DNA of 64,000 bases. Origin: Lachnospiraceae bacterium OF09-6. GTDB taxonomy: Bacteria > Bacillota > Clostridia > Lachnospirales > Lachnospiraceae. The position numbers were made by a program, and so were the translations under genes. Positions 58,660 through 64,000 of the stretch are shown here, piece by piece (the first letter of the stretch is position 1; each line of letters begins with the position of its first letter). The notes beneath the pieces were generated by a model that was not told the origin of the DNA, searched no databases, and worked only from the letters and a program-made list of their open reading frames with translations. Where the stretch lies: contig QUMM01000017.1 in the NCBI GenBank assembly GCA_003435055.1, positions 1 through 64,000 on the forward strand. Reading direction: 5' to 3'.

Positions 58660-60807
58660 TTATTTCTTCTTTTTATCTTTGATCTTCGTCTTCATCACAT
58701 ACCACAGTGGACCTGTAATACAAACAGATGAATAACCACCGCAAAGTACGCCTACCATCAGAGGCAGTGCAAACTCACGAATCGAGCTTACGCCCATGAT
58801 GAACAGAACTGCAATCATAACAAAAGTTGTAAAAGAAGTATAGATACTTCTGGTCAGTGTCTGTGTGATACTGGCATTTACAATCTCTTTATAATCCTTG
58901 CCTTTCATGATCTTCATATTCTCTCTGATACGGTCAAAGATAACAATCGTTGCATTGATAGAGTAACCTACCAGAGTAAGCATGCAGGCAATGAAGGTAT
59001 TACCGACACTGATCCACAGTACAACGTAGCACATCAGCACTACCAGCACATCATGAAGAAGTGCAATGACCGCACTGGTTGCAAAACGTACATCTTTGAA
59101 TCGGAACCAGATGTATAACAACATACAGATGGTTGCAATAAGCACTGCTACAATCGCATCAGATTTCATCTCTGCACTGACAGTGGAAGAAATACTTTCT
59201 TCTGAAATTGTAGATGCATCTACACCAAATTCATCTACCAGCTTCTGCTCCAGTTCCTGTCTTTCATCTACAGACAATTCTCTTGTCTTGATGATGACCT
59301 GATTGCCTCCGGTTACTTTCTGCATCTGAATGTTGGCATCTCCTGTTACTTCCTGTACCACTGGTGATACTTTTTCATCCAGTTCTTCAATCGAGAAGTC
59401 TTCATTGAAAGTAACTGTGGTAGAGGTTCCGCCCATGAACTCCAGACTGTAGTTCAGAATCTTGCCGTCATTTTTTTCATGCATCAGCATACCTGCCGGT
59501 CCAATAAGAATCACTACGATAGAAACAATAAAGAAGATCTTTCTCTTTCCGACGAAATCAACGGCCTTTCTCTCTTTTGCAGTTCCATAATATTTGGCAT
59601 CTTTTATCCCCAGTGTATAGACTGCATTCACAATCAGTCTGGAGACTACCAATGCTGTGAACATGGATAATACAATACCAAGTGCAAGAGTCTGCGCAAA
59701 TCCCTGTACACTTCCGGTTCCCTTATATGCCAGAATCGCTGCTGCAATCAATGTAGTAATGTTACCATCCAGGATTGCAGATAATGCTTTCTGGAAACCG
59801 ATCTTAATAGCTACTTTTACTGTCTTGCCATCTGCAATCTCTTCCCGGATGCGCGCATAGATGATAACGTTAGCATCTACCGCCATACCAATGGAAAGGA
59901 TAATACCTGCGATACCAGACAGCGTCAGTGTCAGATCAAATGCATTTAAGCATACCAGAATCAGTCCGGTATAAATCAGCAGAGATACACTGGCTACGAT
60001 ACCAGGTACCAGATATACAATACACATGAAGATCATAACGATGATCAGACCGATTGCTCCTGCCTTAATACTGGTGCTGATGGCTGCTGATCCAAGCTGT
60101 GCTCCTACAACGTTGGAACGAAGTTCTTCCAGTTCCAGTGACAGAGAACCGATACGGATGGAAGATGCCAGATTCTCTGCTTCTTCCCGGTCTGCCATTC
60201 CGGTGATCTGTGCTGTACCGCCTGTAATATGAGACTGAACAGTCGGTGCACTGATTACCTGATTATCATAGATGATATAAATACGTTTTCCGATGTTAGC
60301 TTCTGTAGCATCTGAGAACTTCTTTGCTCCTTCGTCTGTCAACTGAAGCTCTACCACGTTCTGTGAGTTTCCAAGACTGTCTGCGGAGGTTGCAGCCTGA
60401 GCTGTCTGCACATCGGTTCCCTCCAGAACCGTAGTTCCATCTTCTGTCTGGAATGTCAGGGAACCTGGCTTACCAAGTTCTTCCAGAATCTTATTGGCAT
60501 CCGTCACACCTGGAATCTCAATGTTGATACGGTCATCGCCTTCCTGATAAACCTGTGCTTCCGTACTGTATCCGGCAACACGCTGCTGCAGCTTGTATAT
60601 GGTATCCTTCATATCTTCGGCAGAAGGGGTACCATCACTGATGGCACGGTATGTAATGCTGACACCGCCGGACAGATCCAGACCGGTGATGATATTCCGG
60701 GCAGCACCGGTACCTGTTGGTCCGAAACCGACAATCGTGGTAAAGCCCAGTAATATCGTAAGAACAATGGTGCCAATGATCACTGCGATTGATTTGTTCT
60801 TATTCAT
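58660..60807 (-). CDS. secDF: Protein export membrane protein SecDF (fused)
   Basis: 715 residues, joining SecD and SecF. The first half has GLDLSGGVSITYRA, QLTDEGAKKFSDAT, a periplasmic P1-like domain and six helices (GIAGIILSIGMAVDANVII). The second half has LEFMGGTSTTVTF, SAVIALLHDVLVVL and LVGYSINATIVIFDRIREN, the SecF markers. It uses the proton or sodium gradient to help pull proteins through SecYEG. It follows the SCIFF maturase gene by 40 bases, an arrangement kept in many Clostridia. Confidence 0.97.
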   Translation of the reverse strand: MNKNKSIAVIIGTIVLTILLGFTTIVGFGPTGTGAARNIITGLDLSGGVSITYRAISDGTPSAEDMKDTIYKLQQRVAGYSTEAQVYQEGDDRINIEIPGVTDANKILEELGKPGSLTFQTEDGTTVLEGTDVQTAQAATSADSLGNSQNVVELQLTDEGAKKFSDATEANIGKRIYIIYDNQVISAPTVQSHITGGTAQITGMADREEAENLASSIRIGSLSLELEELRSNVVGAQLGSAAISTSIKAGAIGLIIVMIFMCIVYLVPGIVASVSLLIYTGLILVCLNAFDLTLTLSGIAGIILSIGMAVDANVIIYARIREEIADGKTVKVAIKIGFQKALSAILDGNITTLIAAAILAYKGTGSVQGFAQTLALGIVLSMFTALVVSRLIVNAVYTLGIKDAKYYGTAKERKAVDFVGKRKIFFIVSIVVILIGPAGMLMHEKNDGKILNYSLEFMGGTSTTVTFNEDFSIEELDEKVSPVVQEVTGDANIQMQKVTGGNQVIIKTRELSVDERQELEQKLVDEFGVDASTISEESISSTVSAEMKSDAIVAVLIATICMLLYIWFRFKDVRFATSAVIALLHDVLVVLMCYVVLWISVGNTFIACMLTLVGYSINATIVIFDRIRENMKIMKGKDYKEIVNASITQTLTRSIYTSFTTFVMIAVLFIMGVSSIREFALPLMVGVLCGGYSSVCITGPLWYVMKTKIKDKKKK

Positions 60808-60847
60808 CTTCTTTTCCTCTTTTCTATTTTTTAGAGACAGACATCTC

Positions 60848-62215
60848 CTATGACTCTTCCGAATCAGCCAGAGCTGCCTTGATCATGATGGCACATTCGA
60901 TTCTCTTCTGCTGGAGCTTACATCCGATATCGTATGCATCATTGATACTTCCATGGAAATTGTATGAATTTGCTGCACAGCCTCCGCTGCAGTAAAATCT
61001 TGCAAAGCAGTCACGGCATTTTTCCTTGGCATACACGTTGCAGCACTTGAATTCATCACGAATATCCAGTCTCTTAAGTCCTTCGTCCACATTACCCATC
61101 AGGAATTCTTCCTGACCTACGAACTGATGACACGGATAGAAATCCCCCCATGGCGTCACGGCCAGGTATTCGGTACCTGATCCGCATCCGGACAGTCTCT
61201 TGTAGACACATGGCCCCCCGGTCAGGTCAATCATGAAATGGAAGAAGTTAAATCCTCTGCCTTCTTTTTCACGCCTGATCATCTCTTTTGCCAGCTTGTC
61301 ATATTCTTCGCAGATCTGTGGGATATCCTCCTCACGGATACTGTAGTCTTCTGATTCCTGCGCTACTACCGGTTCTACAGAGATCTGTTTAAATCCCAGA
61401 TCTGCCAGATGCAGGACATCTTTGGAAAAGTCCAGATTATTTCGTGTAAAGGTACCTCTCACATAATACTTTTCCTGGTTCCGGCTCTCTGCAAACTTCT
61501 GAAACTTCGGAATGATCAGATCGTAGCTTCCCTTTCCTTTGCGGAACGGACGCATCAGATCATGAATTTCTTTTCTTCCGTCAATACTCAGAACCACGTT
61601 GGCCATCTCTTTATTGCAGAACTCCATCACTTCATCATTCAGTAATACTCCATTCGTAGTCAAAGTAAAACGGAACTTCTTATCATGAAGCTTCTCCTGC
61701 TCTCGTCCATAATTCACCAGGTCTTTTACTACCTGCCAGTTCATCAGTGGTTCCCCACCAAAAAAATCCACTTCCAGATTCCTTCGGCTTCCAGAATTCG
61801 CAATCAGGAAATCCAGTGCCTTTTTTCCAACTTCAAAGCTCATGAGTGCTCTTCTGCCATGATATTCTCCCTCTTCGGCAAAACAGTACTTACAGGCCAG
61901 ATTACAGTCATGGGCAATATGAAGGCATAATGCCTTTACAACTGTCTGACGTGCTTTGAAATCAATAATGGCATCTCTGTAGATGTCTTTTGTGAAAAGC
62001 TGACCTGCTTCTTCCAGTTCATGGCACTCGCTGATCGCCTCTTTCACATCTGAATCAGAATAGGAAGTACTCAGTTCCCGGCAAATGGATTCACTGTCTT
62101 TTCCCTGATCCAGAAGTCCAATGACATCATATACCAGGTCATCTACCACATGCACTGCACCACTGTTTGTGTCCAGCACAATGTTGTATCCATTATTCTT
62201 ATACTGATGTATCAC
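60848..62215 (-). CDS. scfB: SCIFF radical SAM maturase (thioether-forming)
   Basis: 455 residues. An N-terminal peptide-recognition-like region, then a radical SAM core with CNLACKYC (C104, C108, C111) and FFGGEPLMNW. The C-terminal SPASM domain has many cysteines (SGCGSGTEYLAV, FYPCHQF, KCCNVYAKEKCRDCFARFYC, GGCAANSYNF). Such maturases link Cys sulfur to neighbouring residues of the SCIFF peptide. The substrate gene lies 130 bases upstream. The N-terminal length and Cys pattern match the SCIFF-specific subfamily. Confidence 0.93.
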   Translation of the reverse strand: MIHQYKNNGYNIVLDTNSGAVHVVDDLVYDVIGLLDQGKDSESICRELSTSYSDSDVKEAISECHELEEAGQLFTKDIYRDAIIDFKARQTVVKALCLHIAHDCNLACKYCFAEEGEYHGRRALMSFEVGKKALDFLIANSGSRRNLEVDFFGGEPLMNWQVVKDLVNYGREQEKLHDKKFRFTLTTNGVLLNDEVMEFCNKEMANVVLSIDGRKEIHDLMRPFRKGKGSYDLIIPKFQKFAESRNQEKYYVRGTFTRNNLDFSKDVLHLADLGFKQISVEPVVAQESEDYSIREEDIPQICEEYDKLAKEMIRREKEGRGFNFFHFMIDLTGGPCVYKRLSGCGSGTEYLAVTPWGDFYPCHQFVGQEEFLMGNVDEGLKRLDIRDEFKCCNVYAKEKCRDCFARFYCSGGCAANSYNFHGSINDAYDIGCKLQQKRIECAIMIKAALADSEES

Positions 62216-62240
62216 TATTTATCCCCTTTCATTGTTGCTA

Positions 62241-62281
62241 ATTACTGTTCCGCATCAACTGTGAAAGTGCAGAACAGATAC
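62241..62281. repeat. 41-bp inverted-repeat element (minimal form, copy E)
   Basis: ATTACTGTTCCGCATC then AACTGTGAA and a right arm ending GAACAGATAC. It has the same length and layout as copy B (42534-42574), but a more diverged left arm. It lies between scfA and scfB. Confidence 0.5.
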
Positions 62282-62288
62282 ACTAACC

Positions 62289-62323
62289 GATAATAAGCAG
62301 CGAATAAACATCCGCTGCTTATC
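62289..62323 (-). other. Hairpin between scfA and scfB
   Basis: GATAAGCAGCG pairs with CGCTGCTTATTATC (bulged) and has no T run. It could be a stabiliser or partial terminator giving more peptide mRNA than maturase mRNA. Confidence 0.5.
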
Positions 62324-62345
62324 TCGTAAAACCTATTTTCTTTTC

Positions 62346-62489
62346 CTATTTTGCGTTTTCGCAGCTCTGATTTCCTACTGTACAGGATGTTTTACATGCT
62401 GACTGGCAGGATGTCTGGCATTCACCGCAACCACCTTTTTTCAGTGTTTTCTGCAGGCTCTGTGTATTTAATGTTTTGATATGTTTCAT
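62346..62489 (-). CDS. scfA: SCIFF ribosomal peptide precursor
   Basis: 47 residues starting MKHIKTLNTQSLQKTLKKGG, with six cysteines in the last 27 residues (C21, C24, C28, C32, C36, C43). This is the six-cysteines-in-forty-five-residues family, which is conserved across Clostridia and modified to thioether rings by the adjacent maturase. A strong GGAGG stands eight bases before ATG. The N-terminal 20 residues form the leader. The function of the mature product is not known. It is too short to be found by usual length cut-offs. Confidence 0.95.
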   Translation of the reverse strand: MKHIKTLNTQSLQKTLKKGGCGECQTSCQSACKTSCTVGNQSCENAK

Positions 62490-62654
62490 AAAACTGTTCC
62501 TCCAACTTATATTTTTAGCTAATTTAGTATACCATGCTTTCTATGGAATCTCAATAATTTTTTTAATTTTCAAATTCATTTTCAATTTTTCACACATCCG
62601 CCATCATTTTATGATATAGTAAGTTTATCTAATTGCAAAAGAAAGGATAAATTT

Positions 62655-63800
62655 ATGAAAAAAAAATATTTATTTTCCTTCGCTGTTATTCTGACTGCTT
62701 CTGCACTGACCGGTTGCGGAAAAGATGACAGTTCTGAGTCCTATGAAAAATATGTCACACTGGGTGACTATACCGGTATGACAATTGATCGGATCAAGAC
62801 AACCGTTACAGATGATGACGTACAGGAAGAAGTCCAGAATGATCTGTATGCCAATGCTGACTATACTGAGGTCACTGATCGTGCAGCTCAGAACGGTGAT
62901 ACTGTTAATATTGATTATATCGGGAAGATTGACGGCGCAGAATTTGACGGTGGTTCTGATGCCGACTTTGATCTGGAACTTGGCTCTGGTACTTTTCTTT
63001 CTGACTTTGAAGACGGCATTGTTGGTATGAAGACAGGGGAAACAAAGGATATCACAGTTACTTTTCCAGAAGATTATGACGGTGAACTGGATGGAAAAAC
63101 AGCCGTCTTTTCTGTGACTGTCAACTCAATTACAGAGGTCACTCTTCCGGAGTATAATGATTCTTATGTTCAGGATAATTATGGATTTGATACTACTGCC
63201 GAATTTGAAGCCTCTTTAAAGTCCGATCTTCAGGAACAGTATGATGAGGATGCACAGTACACAGCGTGTGCCGATGCTCTTACCCAGGCCGTTGACAATG
63301 CCTCTTTTGATGGCTACCCACAGGAGCTGTATGATACCACTAAGACGCAGGTTGAATCTGATAATCAGGCTTTTGCAGAGCAGCTTGGTATCGAATGGAC
63401 AGATCTGGTCGGCGAAGACTATGATATTGAAGATGATGTACTCAGTGCCATTCATGAAAAGATGGTGGTTTGCGTTATCGCAGATAAGGAAAAGCTGACG
63501 ATTACAGATGATGAGCTAAACAGCTATATCGATGATAACTGGGAATTGTATGAATACGATTCCAGAGATGCCTTTGTAGAAGATAACGGAGAAGATGCTC
63601 TGCGTTATACTCTGTTGTATGATAAAGTGCTGGATTTCCTTGGCGAGAATAATACATTCAATGATATAGATGCTGATGATTATTATGAAACAGAAGAAGA
63701 AGACGGGAACATCGATCTGAATGAAGAAGATACCGAAGCAGAAGAAACATCTAAAACAGATACAGATCGTATCGAGGAGGAAAGTGACAGTAATGCGTAA
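62655..63800 (+). CDS. Trigger-factor-like peptidyl-prolyl isomerase lipoprotein
   Basis: 381 residues. The signal peptide has a lipobox-like LTGC (Cys about 21), so it is lipid-anchored outside. An FKBP-type domain (GDTVNIDYIGKIDGAEFDGG, DFEDGIVGMKTGETKDI, FPEDYDGELDGKTAVFSV) is followed by a helical trigger factor C-terminal-like domain, then a Glu/Asp/Thr-rich tail. It probably helps folding of exported proteins. It starts divergently from scfA and overlaps the start of the TraX-like gene by eight bases. Confidence 0.88.
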   Translation: MKKKYLFSFAVILTASALTGCGKDDSSESYEKYVTLGDYTGMTIDRIKTTVTDDDVQEEVQNDLYANADYTEVTDRAAQNGDTVNIDYIGKIDGAEFDGGSDADFDLELGSGTFLSDFEDGIVGMKTGETKDITVTFPEDYDGELDGKTAVFSVTVNSITEVTLPEYNDSYVQDNYGFDTTAEFEASLKSDLQEQYDEDAQYTACADALTQAVDNASFDGYPQELYDTTKTQVESDNQAFAEQLGIEWTDLVGEDYDIEDDVLSAIHEKMVVCVIADKEKLTITDDELNSYIDDNWELYEYDSRDAFVEDNGEDALRYTLLYDKVLDFLGENNTFNDIDADDYYETEEEDGNIDLNEEDTEAEETSKTDTDRIEEESDSNA

Positions 63801-64000
63801 GCCGGTTGTTTCCTTTTCCGGCGGTACACTGAAAATGCTTGCCATTATCACCATGCTGATTGACCACTGTGGGGCCTCTATTGTAGGTCCCCTGCGTCAT
63901 AAGCTCCTGACGGGAGCCAGCTTGGTGATTTTTGTCAGATAATTTATCCGCATATGCGTAATATCGGTCGTCTGGCTTTTCCCATTTTCTGTTTTTTGCT
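63793..64000 (+). CDS. TraX-like membrane protein, partial (frameshifted)
   Basis: The start of a TraX family gene cut by the window edge. VVSFSGGTLKMLAIITMLIDHCG is the common opening, with a GGAGG site before ATG. At about 63925 a G is missing; restoring it joins LTGASLGDF to CQIIYPHMRNIGRLAFPIFC, the next conserved segment. Family members are polytopic, related to the F-pilin acetylase TraX. In Clostridia they are chromosomal and of unclear role. It overlaps the upstream lipoprotein gene. Confidence 0.8.

Overview
The window looks like a chromosomal segment of a spore-forming gut Clostridium relative, most likely family Lachnospiraceae. This is inferred from gene content and order: the ackA/pta pair, the PFL (UPF0210) plus ACT pair, remA-gmk-rpoZ, secDF next to the SCIFF peptide and its radical SAM maturase, TRAP and BlaR1/BlaI genes, a Csp-type germination protease, and moderate-to-low GC with consensus sigma-A promoters. 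No ribosomal RNA or phage genes are visible, and the only tRNA is tRNA-Leu(CAA).

Layout. 1-6.3 kb is accessory: a small exported protein, a BlaR1/BlaI-like sensor pair, an ECF sigma factor with a DUF4179-like membrane partner, a truncated gene ending in a GGADGPTSIFL motif, and an AAA-ATPase/PD-(D/E)XK protein. 6.3-18.1 kb is the most striking block, all on the minus strand: sigma factor, short two-helix membrane protein, polytopic membrane protein, PrsW-type intramembrane protease, a 2,856-residue secreted InlB-repeat protein and a secreted subtilase. 18.2-30.4 kb is core metabolism and replication: rpmF with DUF177, ackA-pta, fba, tmcAL, the PFL/ACT pair, a WalJ-like hydrolase, coaE and polA. 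After tRNA-Leu comes a TRAP transporter operon with a URO-D-like enzyme and a divergent AraC regulator (31-36.4 kb). Next are an LTA-synthase-like enzyme, a rhomboid-like protein, aroC and a lactonase-fold protein. Two divergent subtilases follow, one Csp-like, with small proteins including a very Cys-rich one (41.6-45.5 kb). 45.5-62.5 kb is a long minus-strand housekeeping run: cinA, pgsA, rimO, rpoZ, gmk, remA, yicC, rqcH, leuS, recJ, secDF, scfB and scfA. The window ends with a plus-strand trigger-factor-like lipoprotein and the start of a TraX-like gene.

Data quality. Eleven recognisable genes, including polA (three sites), pta, remA and both sigma factors, are broken by single-base losses. 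Each is restored by adding one base, usually within a short homopolymer. This looks like sequencing or assembly error rather than biology, so these genes are annotated as one CDS each across the break.

Most interesting signals: (1) the sigma/membrane/PrsW/giant-protein/subtilase cluster, which reads like a surface-protein system controlled by intramembrane proteolysis; (2) a family of intergenic inverted-repeat elements, two of them exactly 142 bp with matching ends and unrelated interiors, plus 41-bp minimal forms; (3) an orphan consensus promoter driving a structured transcript with a small interrupted reading frame downstream of leuS; (4) the TRAP plus URO-D-like methyltransferase-type operon; (5) the Csp protease and Cys-rich small-protein neighbourhood; (6) the scfA/scfB/secDF locus.
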